From positions 868,001 through 932,000 of the forward strand of contig NZ_CP024310.1 in assembly GCF_002944405.1 (NCBI RefSeq): 64,000 nucleotides of DNA, read 5' to 3'. The notes below the pieces were generated by a model. The model ran no database searches and had not been told where the DNA came from. It saw only the letters and a list, made by a program, of their open reading frames with translations. This stretch comes from Sinorhizobium fredii (GTDB taxonomy: Bacteria > Pseudomonadota > Alphaproteobacteria > Rhizobiales > Rhizobiaceae). Every line of letters begins with the position of its first letter. Position 1 is the first letter of the stretch. Positions 15,776 through 23,139 of the stretch are shown here, one piece after another. The position numbers were made by a program, and so were the translations under genes.

Positions 15776-16762
15776 TTAACCCTGGGCGGCCCCGGTGGAA
15801 AGCGACTCGATGAGCGCGGTGATGTAGCCATAGCAGAAGGCGAAGGCAACGCCGGTCGGGTCGCGGCCGCTGATCGTCGGCACGTGGTCGGGCATCACCA
15901 TGTATTGGTATCCCACCTCGTGATAGATCTTCAGCGAGCGCACCATGTCCATGTCGCCCTCGTCGGGGAAGGTTTCCATGAAGGAAAGCTTGCCGCCGCG
16001 GATGTTGCGGAAGTGCAGATTGAAGATCTTGCCGCGCGTGCCGAACCAGCGGATGATCTCGTCGATCTCCTCGCGCGGATTGTCGAGCATCTCGCCGATC
16101 GAGCCCTGGCAGAAGTTCAGGCCGTGATAGGGGCTCTCATGCATCTGCACGAATTTCTTGAGCCCCTCGACCGTGCCCAACACGCGCGTGGCGCCGCGAT
16201 AGCCGGGCGGCGCATAGGGATCGTGCGGATGGCAGGCGATGCGTACCCGATTGCTGGTCGCAACCGGCACGACGCGTTCCAGGAAATAGTCGATGCGCTC
16301 CCAGTTCTCGTCCTCCGACAGAACGCCGGCCAAGCCCGGCGCGGCGTTCTGGTCGATCCGATCCCAGCGAAACGCCTCGTTCATCGAACCGCCGCGGCCG
16401 CGTTCCATTTCGCTGCGGGGAATGCCGATCAGGTTCAGATTGTACTTGGCCGCCGGAATGCCGGCGCGGGCGCAGTTCTCGATCATCCGGCAGACAGCAT
16501 CGATCTGCCGATCGCGTTCCGGGCCGGCCAGCAGGATATCCGGAAAGGAAGCTTTCTCGATCGGCTTCGAGGGCAGGGGAAGCTGGATCATGTCGAGTAC
16601 GAGGCCGAAACTCTCGACATGGTCGCGATGCCGTTCCAGATCCTCGAGCGTCCAGCCTGCCGGATCGCCCGGCGGATCGGCGGAGATGTTTTTGACGCCA
16701 AGCTGGGCGTAGACCCGGTAATCCTCGTCGTCGCGCGCCGCGACCTGCGTTCCTACATACAC
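15776..16762 (-). CDS. Mannonate dehydratase family protein (UxuA type)
   Basis: A 328-residue protein of the UxuA family, which converts D-mannonate to 2-keto-3-deoxygluconate in hexuronate breakdown. Visible features include a TIM-barrel N-terminus (VYVGTQVAARDDEDYRVYAQ), the metal-site region RIACHPHDP, HESPYHGLNFCQGS near residue 230 and HFRNIRGG. The protein is shorter than E. coli UxuA (about 394), matching the shorter group seen in alphaproteobacteria. The start is taken as GTG at 16762, after AAGGAGCCTCTCC; the longer open frame upstream crosses the promoter. The adjacent GntR gene and peptide-type importer suggest uptake and degradation of a uronic acid or glycoside. Related family members act on other sugar acids. 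Confidence 0.82.
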   Translation of the reverse strand: MYVGTQVAARDDEDYRVYAQLGVKNISADPPGDPAGWTLEDLERHRDHVESFGLVLDMIQLPLPSKPIEKASFPDILLAGPERDRQIDAVCRMIENCARAGIPAAKYNLNLIGIPRSEMERGRGGSMNEAFRWDRIDQNAAPGLAGVLSEDENWERIDYFLERVVPVATSNRVRIACHPHDPYAPPGYRGATRVLGTVEGLKKFVQMHESPYHGLNFCQGSIGEMLDNPREEIDEIIRWFGTRGKIFNLHFRNIRGGKLSFMETFPDEGDMDMVRSLKIYHEVGYQYMVMPDHVPTISGRDPTGVAFAFCYGYITALIESLSTGAAQG

Positions 16763-16790
16763 GGAGAGGCTCCTTCCCGAACTTATCCAA

Positions 16791-16814
16791 TGTCGTATGA
16801 CATAATATGAATTA
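16791..16814. promoter_or_regulatory. Operator upstream of the mannonate dehydratase gene
   Basis: On the minus strand the site reads TAATTCATATTATGTCATAC then GACA. It matches the plus-strand site at 17604-17627 in about 20 of 24 positions and holds the core TATGnCATA palindrome. It is likely bound by the GntR regulator at 16833-17531, which lies between the two sites. Confidence 0.7.
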
Positions 16815-16832
16815 TTCGGAGATGTCGAGCGA

Positions 16833-17531
16833 TTATTGCTCGGCGAGCCGGCGATAGCGGCGCTGGCTGGCGATGATGTGCTTGCGCATCGCCTGCCTGG
16901 CGCGTTCCGGATCCTGGTCGGCAATGGCTGCGAGGATGTCGGCATGTTCCGCCTGGACGCCGAGCAGATAGGCCTTGTCGGCCGCCTCGGGCAACGTCGT
17001 GAACTGGCTGCGGGGAATGGCACGCGGCCCGAACTGGCGCATCACATCGAGGTAAAAGCGGTTGTTGGTCGCCGCGGCGATGGCCATGTGGAACTCGAAA
17101 TCGGCCTCGACCGTCGGCTTCCCCTCCTCGATCAGCTGCGCCATCTTTCTGTTGGCGACGCTAATCGCCGCTTCCTGCTCGGCGGTCCTGCGATATGCGG
17201 CAATCGCCGCGGCTTCGCTCTCGCAGGCCAGCCGGAACTCGAGGAGCTCGAGCGTTTCCGGGATGCTCCTGATTTCGACCGGAGTGAGCGCGAAGCGCCG
17301 GCTTGCCTTCGGGTCGCTGACAAAGACGCCCTTGCCCTGAATGGGGCGGACGTAGCCTGCGGCGCGCAGGTCGGCGATCGCCTCGCGGACCACCGTGCGG
17401 CTCACGCCGAAGCTCGCCTCCAATTGCGGCTCGGTCGGCAATTGGTCACCCTCCTTCAGCCTGCCGGCCTCGATCTGCCGGCGCAGTTCGTCGATTACCT
17501 GTTGCGCCAGTCTCTGTCGTCCGCCCGTCAT
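16833..17531 (-). CDS. GntR-family (FCD) regulator of the mannonate/ABC genes
   Basis: A 232-residue regulator with an N-terminal winged helix (about 5-72; LPTEPQLEASFGVSRTVVRE, then GKGVFV) and a C-terminal FCD domain. The FCD metal ligands are kept: D-x-x-F-H (DFEFHMAIAAAT), H in AEHADIL and H in MRKHIIAS, so it probably binds a metal-chelated carboxylate such as a sugar acid. It is divergent from the importer operon at 17669 and lies upstream of the mannonate dehydratase gene on the same strand. Shared operators at 16791 and 17604 flank it. Confidence 0.9.
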   Translation of the reverse strand: MTGGRQRLAQQVIDELRRQIEAGRLKEGDQLPTEPQLEASFGVSRTVVREAIADLRAAGYVRPIQGKGVFVSDPKASRRFALTPVEIRSIPETLELLEFRLACESEAAAIAAYRRTAEQEAAISVANRKMAQLIEEGKPTVEADFEFHMAIAAATNNRFYLDVMRQFGPRAIPRSQFTTLPEAADKAYLLGVQAEHADILAAIADQDPERARQAMRKHIIASQRRYRRLAEQ

Positions 17532-17603
17532 TTATCCCTCATCAGAGTCCGTTGCTTTCACGGTCTCGCCCGGAAAGCTCTTGCCAACGCCGCCGAATGT
17601 CGC

Positions 17604-17627
17604 TAATTCATACTATGACATACGGAC
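17604..17627. promoter_or_regulatory. Operator upstream of the peptide-type importer
   Basis: Reads TAATTCATACTATGACATAC then GGAC, nearly identical to the inverted copy at 16791-16814. A TATAAT at 17644-17649 follows 17 bases later and could be the -10 box of the importer operon, so a bound repressor would sit over the -35 zone. Confidence 0.7.
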
Positions 17628-17668
17628 GACGTAATATGTCTCCTATAATAGGTCAGGGAGGAGTTTCA

Positions 17669-19257
17669 ATGAAGCATTTTTCGAAGGGCCTCATCGCAGG
17701 GGCCGCGGCAATCGTTCTGAGCTTTTCTGCGCCCGGCGCACACGCCGCTACTCCCGACGACCAATTGGTCATTGGCACCTCTCTCGCCCAGGTTCTGTCG
17801 CTCGATCCGCAACAGGCGACCGAGGCGAAGGCGATCGAGATCATGTCCAATCTTTACGACCGGCTGGTGAAGACGGAAAACCGCAAGATCGCGCCGCAGC
17901 TCGCCGAAAGCTGGGAGATCGATGACAAGGGCATCACCTTCCATCTGCGCGAAGCGACCTTCGCCTCCGGCAATCCGGTCACCGCCGACGACGTCGTCTA
18001 TTCGCTCGGTCGGCTGCTCAAGCTCGATCAGGCCTCGGCTGCCAATTTCAAGCGCATCGGTTATATGGCCGACAATGTCGACAAGCTTGTCAGGGCAGTG
18101 GATCCGAAAACGGTGCGCGTCGACCTTTCCGGCGAAACCACGGCGGAGCTGCTGCTCTACCGGCTGGCAATGTGCGTCGCGAGCGTCGTCGACAGCGTCG
18201 AGGTCAAGAAGCACGTGCAGGACAATGACTACGGCAATGCCTGGCTGCGCACCAATTCGGCAGGCTCCGGCCCCTTCACGCTGAAGCGCTGGACGCCCAA
18301 CGAGATGGTCATCATCGAGGCGAACGACGCGTATGCCGGCGGCGCTCCGCACATGCGTCGTGTCATCGTGCGGCACGTGCCGGAAAGCCAGGTGGCGCGC
18401 CTGATGCTCGAGCGCAACGACATCGATATCGCCAGCGCGCTGAGCGCAGCGGACCTGAAGACCTTCGGGGACCAGCAAGGTTTCGAGGTCCAGCGGGTGC
18501 CGACCGGCGGCTTCTATGTTCTGTCGATGAATGCCGGCAACCAATATCTCGCCAATCCCAAGGTGCGCGAGGCGATCGCCTACAGCATCGACTACAAGGG
18601 CATCGAGCAGACGATCATGGGCCCCTATGGCCGGGTCCGCAACGTGCCGGTGCCGGAGGATTACGAGTATGCCATTGCCAATCCGGACTGGCACTTCGAC
18701 GCGGCGAAGGCCAAGGCGCTGCTGGCGGAAGCGGGGTATCCCAACGGCTTTTCGCTGACGCTGAAGACCATCGCGCAGACGCCGCGCATCGACCTGGCGA
18801 CTGCCATCCAGGGTTCGCTCGGCCAGGTCGGGATCAAGGTCGACATCCAGCAGGGCAACGGCTCGGACATCATTGCCGATCACCGGGCGCGCAATTTCGA
18901 CCTGCTCATCCCCCAGACCGGCGCCTACATGCCGACGTCCTCGGCTCCATGGAACAGTTCTCCAGCAATCCTGACAATTCCAAGGAGGCGAACAATGCTG
19001 GCAACTTCGTCTGGCGCTCGGCCTGGGACATTCCGGAACTGACGGCGCTGACCGCCAAGGCTTCGCTCGAGCCGGACGCGAAGAAGCGGGGCGAGATCTA
19101 TGTCGAGATGCAGGAAGAATTCGTCGAGCAGAAGCCCGCCGTGCTGCCGCTTTTCGAACGCTTCGAGCCGATCGTCGTCAATGCGCGCGTCAAGGACTAT
19201 GTCGGTCATCCCAATCAGCTGACGCGGCTCGAAGGCGTCACCAAGGCGTCCGACTAA
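17669..19257 (+). pseudogene. Peptide/opine-type ABC solute-binding protein, frameshifted
   Basis: A family 5 extracellular solute-binding protein (DppA/OppA type) with a signal peptide (about 1-26, KHFSKGLIAGAAAIVLSFSAPG). The N-terminal LDPQQATEAKAIEIMSNLYD and QLAESWEIDDKGITFHLRE segments are typical. The frame breaks near 18934: up to GAYMP it is frame one, and from VLGSMEQFSSNPDN on it is shifted. Adding one G in CCGAC restores YMPDVLGSMEQ and a 529-residue protein, normal for the family. It heads the five-gene importer to 22799. ATG at 17669 follows AGGGAGGAG. A broken binding protein would disable the importer, so a sequencing indel is a real possibility. Confidence 0.85.
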
Positions 19258-19278
19258 GGGCGGCGTCGGGACACGGCC

Positions 19279-20304
19279 ATGAAGGAACTCACCGCAATCG
19301 AGCTGGCACGGCGCGTCCTCCATCTCGTCATCAGCCTGTTCATCCTGCTCTCGGTCACCTTCGTCATCGGCCGTGTCCTGCCGGCCGATCCGGTCGGCGC
19401 CATTGTCGGCGAGCTGGCGGATCCGGCCGCCTACGAGGCGATGCGGGCGCGGCTCGGCCTCGACCTGCCGATCTACCAGCAGTTCTTCATCTATCTGCAG
19501 GGCCTGTTCCGGGGCGATTTAGGCCAAGCCATCCTCACCGGCAACTCGGTCGCCAGCGACATGCTGCAGGCCTTCCCGGCAACCTTCGAGCTGGCGACGC
19601 TGGCGATCATCATATCGGCCGTCGTCGGCGTTCCGCTGGGCCTCGCGGCCGCACTGTTCCGCGACAGCTTCATCGACAAGTTCGCCCGCGTCGTGGCTCT
19701 GGTCGGCCACTCCATCCCGGTCTTCTGGTTTGGCATCGTCGGGCTGGTGATCTTCTATGCGGCGCTCGACTGGGTCGGCGGACCGGGGCGGATCGACGTC
19801 TTCTATGAGGGCATGGTCGAGCCGGTGACCGGCATGCTGCTCGTCGACAGCCTCCTTGCCGGAGAAACCGAGATTTTCTGGAACGCGCTGTCGCACATCA
19901 TCCTGCCGGCCGCCATCCTCGCCTATATGGCCATGGCCTATATCACCCGCATGACGCGCAGCTTCACCCTGGAACAGTTGAGCCAGGACTACGTGATTGC
20001 GGCCCGTGCCAAGGGTGCGGGGCCGGCCCGCACGGTCACCCATCACGTCCTGCCGAACATCGCCGTGCAGTTGATCACGGTGCTTGCGATTTCCTACGGC
20101 AATCTGCTCGAAGGAGCGGTGGTGACCGAGATCGTCTTTTCCTGGCCGGGCATCGGACAATACATGACGAACGCCCTGATGATCGGCGACATGAATGCGG
20201 TGCTCGCGGCAACCATCATCGTCGGCTTCGTGTTCATGCTGCTCAACTTCGTTGCGGACATTGCCTATGCGATCCTCGATCCGCGGACCCGGGAGGCGGT
20301 ATGA
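19279..20304 (+). CDS. ABC transporter permease (DppB type)
   Basis: A 341-residue inner-membrane permease of the dipeptide/oligopeptide class. The N-terminal helix (about 10-32) is followed by the family's VLPADPVGAIVG and GLDLPIYQQFFIYLQGLFRGDLG segments, and the EAA loop lies near VIAARAKGAGPARTVTHHVLPN (about residue 240). It starts 21 bases after the binding-protein stop. With 20301, 21196 and 22044 it completes the importer. Confidence 0.93.
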   Translation: MKELTAIELARRVLHLVISLFILLSVTFVIGRVLPADPVGAIVGELADPAAYEAMRARLGLDLPIYQQFFIYLQGLFRGDLGQAILTGNSVASDMLQAFPATFELATLAIIISAVVGVPLGLAAALFRDSFIDKFARVVALVGHSIPVFWFGIVGLVIFYAALDWVGGPGRIDVFYEGMVEPVTGMLLVDSLLAGETEIFWNALSHIILPAAILAYMAMAYITRMTRSFTLEQLSQDYVIAARAKGAGPARTVTHHVLPNIAVQLITVLAISYGNLLEGAVVTEIVFSWPGIGQYMTNALMIGDMNAVLAATIIVGFVFMLLNFVADIAYAILDPRTREAV

Positions 20305-21209
20305 TGAGTGACGCGATCCGGACCGCTTCAGAAATGCTGCAGTCGCCAGGTCTCACGGAGCGCATGCTTTCGGCGCTCCGCCGCGCGGCCGGCAAGCTTG
20401 CCGAGGAGCCGCTCGGTCTGGCTGGCTTCGCGATCATCGGCCTGCTCCTGCTGGTGGCCGCCTTCGCGCCGCTGATCGCCCCATATGACCCCACCGCCCA
20501 ATCGCTGTCGAACGCGCTGCAGCCGCCAAGCCTTGCGCATCTCGCCGGGACCGACGAGTTCGGGCGCGATATCTTCAGCCGACTCCTCTATGGTTCGCGC
20601 ATCACCATCCAGACGATCTTCTTCGTTTCGATCATCGTCGGCCCTATCGGGCTCGTCATCGGCGTCGTCTCCGGCTTCTTCGGCGGGCGTACCGACGCGA
20701 TCCTGATGCGCGCCACCGACATCGTGCTTTCCTTCCCGTCGCTGATCCTGGCGCTCGCCTTCGCGGCGGCGCTCGGTGCCAGCCTGTCGACCGCGATCAT
20801 CGCGATTTCACTGACTGCTTGGCCGCCGATCGCCCGGCTCGCCCGGGCTGAGGCGCTGGTGGTTCGCAATGCCGACTATGTGGCGGCCGCACGGCTCTAC
20901 GGGGCGAGCCGGCTTCGCGTCCTCTTCCTCTACATCGCCCCGATGTGCATCCCCTCGGTCATCGTCCGCCTGACGCTCAACATGGCCGGCATCATCCTGA
21001 CGGCCGCGTCGCTCGGCTTCCTCGGCCTCGGCGCCCAGCCGCCGGCGCCGGAATGGGGCGCGATGATCTCGAGCGGCCGCAAGTTCATGCTCGATTTCTG
21101 GTGGGTGGCGGTGATGCCGGGGATTGCCATCCTCCTGACCAGCCTCGCCTTCAACATCGTTGGAGATACGCTCCGCGACATCATGGACCCACGCCATGCC
21201 CGGTCGTGA
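20301..21209 (+). CDS. ABC transporter permease (DppC type)
   Basis: A 302-residue permease with the DppC-type N-terminal helix (about 38-60), APYDPTAQSLSNALQPPSLAH and GTDEFGRDIFSRLLYGSR, a signature segment of this class. The EAA loop is near YVAAARLYGASRLRVLFLYIAP (about residue 195). Its start overlaps the previous stop (ATGA), and its end overlaps the ATPase start by 14 bases. Confidence 0.93.
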   Translation: MMSDAIRTASEMLQSPGLTERMLSALRRAAGKLAEEPLGLAGFAIIGLLLLVAAFAPLIAPYDPTAQSLSNALQPPSLAHLAGTDEFGRDIFSRLLYGSRITIQTIFFVSIIVGPIGLVIGVVSGFFGGRTDAILMRATDIVLSFPSLILALAFAAALGASLSTAIIAISLTAWPPIARLARAEALVVRNADYVAAARLYGASRLRVLFLYIAPMCIPSVIVRLTLNMAGIILTAASLGFLGLGAQPPAPEWGAMISSGRKFMLDFWWVAVMPGIAILLTSLAFNIVGDTLRDIMDPRHARS

Positions 21210-22047
21210 CGCTTCGCCAATCCTCTCCATACGCGACCTGAACGTCCGCTTCGGCCGAGACGCGGTCGCCGCTGTCACCGAAATCAGCTTCGACATCGGC
21301 CGCGAGCGCGTCGGTATCGTCGGCGAATCCGGCTCCGGCAAGTCGACGACCGGCCGGGCGATCATGCGGCTGCTGCCGCCGAAGGCCGGTGTCACCGCGA
21401 AGACCATGACCTTCTGCGGCGAGGAGCTGCTTGGCAAGACGGAGCGGCAGATGGACCGCTTGCGGGGACAGGAGATGGCGCTGATCATCCAGGACCCGCG
21501 CTATTCGCTGAACCCCGTCCTGTCGATCGGCAAGCAGATCGCCGAATCCGCCCGGCTGCATCTCGGTCTCAAGGGCAAGGACGCTCTCAAGGCCGCGCGC
21601 GACATGCTGGTCCGGGTGCGGATCAGCGATCCGGACCGCGTGGTGGGGCAATATCCACACCAGGTCTCAGGCGGCATGGGACAGCGCGTGATGATCGCCA
21701 TGATGCTGATCGCCCGGCCGAAACTCGTGATCGCCGACGAACCGACCTCGGCCCTGGATGTTAGCGTCCGCAAGGACGTCCTGCTGCTGCTCGACGAGCT
21801 GGTGCGCGAGAACAATTCCGGTCTCATCCTCATCAGCCACGACATCCGGATGGTGGCGAGCTTCTGCGACAGGATCATCATCATGTATCGCGGTCGGATC
21901 GTCGAGGAACTGACCAGCCTCGACGAGGCGCAGCATCCCTATACGCGGGCCCTCATCGCCGCGATGCCGGACGCGCGCCATCCGGTACGGCGGCTTGCCG
22001 TCATGGACCGTCAGGCGCTCGAAAACATCGGCGGGAGGGTGGCGTGA
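21196..22047 (+). CDS. ABC transporter ATP-binding protein (DppD type)
   Basis: A 283-residue ATPase with Walker A GESGSGKST, a Q-loop in LIIQDPRYSLNPVLSIG, the signature VSGGMGQRVMIAMMLIARP and Walker B LVIADEPTSALDVSV. The DppD-type pair is present with the following gene. The start is placed at the ATG at 21196, inside the end of the permease gene; upstream ATGs in frame overlap more deeply. The final GTGA overlaps the next start. Confidence 0.92.
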   Translation: MPGRDASPILSIRDLNVRFGRDAVAAVTEISFDIGRERVGIVGESGSGKSTTGRAIMRLLPPKAGVTAKTMTFCGEELLGKTERQMDRLRGQEMALIIQDPRYSLNPVLSIGKQIAESARLHLGLKGKDALKAARDMLVRVRISDPDRVVGQYPHQVSGGMGQRVMIAMMLIARPKLVIADEPTSALDVSVRKDVLLLLDELVRENNSGLILISHDIRMVASFCDRIIIMYRGRIVEELTSLDEAQHPYTRALIAAMPDARHPVRRLAVMDRQALENIGGRVA

Positions 22048-22799
22048 TCAGGGTCGAGAAACTCGATGTGGCCTTCGGCCATGGCCAGAGCCGCCACCAC
22101 GTCGTGCGCGACGTCAGTTTTTCTGTGGAGCGGGGCGAGACGCTCGGCATCGTCGGCGAGTCCGGCTGCGGCAAGTCCACGCTGTTACGCTCGCTGGCGG
22201 GCCTCGAGGGCGGCTGGACGGGGCGCATCTGGTTCGACGGGCGCGAAGTCGGAAAGCTTCGAGGGCGCGAGGAGCTCAAGCTGGCGCAAATGGTGTTCCA
22301 GGACCCGTATGGTTCGCTCCACCCGCGCCACCGGATCGGCACGGCGCTGGCCGAACCCGTGAAAGCGATGGGCCATCGCGACGATCGGGAGCGGGTGCTG
22401 CGGGCTCTGCGGCAGGTGGGCCTCCCCGCCGATTTCGCCAACCGTTTCCCGCATGAGCTCTCGGGCGGCCAGCGGCAGCGCGTGGCGATCGCCCGCGCCC
22501 TGATCCTGTCTCCGCCGATCCTGCTGCTCGACGAGCCGACATCGGCGCTTGACGTGTCGATCCAGGCCGAGGTCCTCAACCTCTTGGCGGACCAGCGCGA
22601 CGAGCGGAACCTGACATTCGTGCTGGTCAGCCATGATCTCGCCGTCGTTGCCCATATGTGCGATCGGGTTCTGGTGATGAAGAACGGAACGTTCGTCGAC
22701 CAGTTGACGAAAAACGACCTGCAGCGCGGCGTCGCCCATGATGCCTATGCGCGCGAGCTGTTCGACGCGAGCTTCATGCAGCCGGAACAAGGCTCCTGA
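22044..22799 (+). CDS. ABC transporter ATP-binding protein (DppF type)
   Basis: A 251-residue ATPase with Walker A GESGCGKST, the Q-loop VFQDPYGSLHPRHRIG, the signature LSGGQRQRVAIARAL and Walker B ILLLDEPTSALDV. It starts with GTG at 22044 and ends convergently with, and 26 bases into, the exsF gene on the other strand. It pairs with the DppD-type ATPase, giving the two-ATPase arrangement of peptide, opine and some oligosaccharide importers. Confidence 0.92.
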   Translation: MIRVEKLDVAFGHGQSRHHVVRDVSFSVERGETLGIVGESGCGKSTLLRSLAGLEGGWTGRIWFDGREVGKLRGREELKLAQMVFQDPYGSLHPRHRIGTALAEPVKAMGHRDDRERVLRALRQVGLPADFANRFPHELSGGQRQRVAIARALILSPPILLLDEPTSALDVSIQAEVLNLLADQRDERNLTFVLVSHDLAVVAHMCDRVLVMKNGTFVDQLTKNDLQRGVAHDAYARELFDASFMQPEQGS

Positions 22800-23139
22800 T
22801 GCTGGTAACGAGCTCGGTCCCGTCGAATGGCTTGCTGAGGCGCGGCAGCGCACGGAACCGCTCCGGCAGATCCGATGGCGCATAGCCGGTCAGCAGCAGG
22901 ACCGGCACCTGGCGTTCAAGCAGTTCGTCGACGAGCGGGTAGACGAGCTCGCCGCGCAAGTTCAGGTCCAGCGTCGCTACGTCGAAACTCTCGGCGCGCG
23001 AGGCCGCGATCGACGTGCTGAGGCTGGTGAAAGGCCCAACCACCAGATAGCCGGCCGCAATAAGATCGTCCTCGATTTGTAATGCCACCAGAAATTCATC
23101 TTCGACAACGAAGACCCGATATGGCTGCGTGGCGGTCAT
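22774..23139 (-). CDS. exsF: Single-domain response regulator, ExsF-like
   Basis: A 121-residue stand-alone receiver domain. The acidic pocket is E13-D14, the phosphorylation site D58 (ATLDLNLRGE), the switch Thr T84 and the lysine K103 (RLSKPFDG). There is no output domain. The ATG at 23139 overlaps the exsG stop (ATGA), so it is translationally coupled to that kinase. In Sinorhizobium the gene order exsF-exsG-exsH is found in the succinoglycan region, and the same order and strands are seen here. The D-L-N-L after the Asp replaces the usual D-x-x-P, a pattern shared by receivers that work with HWE/HisKA_2 kinases. Targets are unknown; its end overlaps the ABC gene on the other strand. Confidence 0.85.
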   Translation of the reverse strand: MTATQPYRVFVVEDEFLVALQIEDDLIAAGYLVVGPFTSLSTSIAASRAESFDVATLDLNLRGELVYPLVDELLERQVPVLLLTGYAPSDLPERFRALPRLSKPFDGTELVTSIRSLVPAA

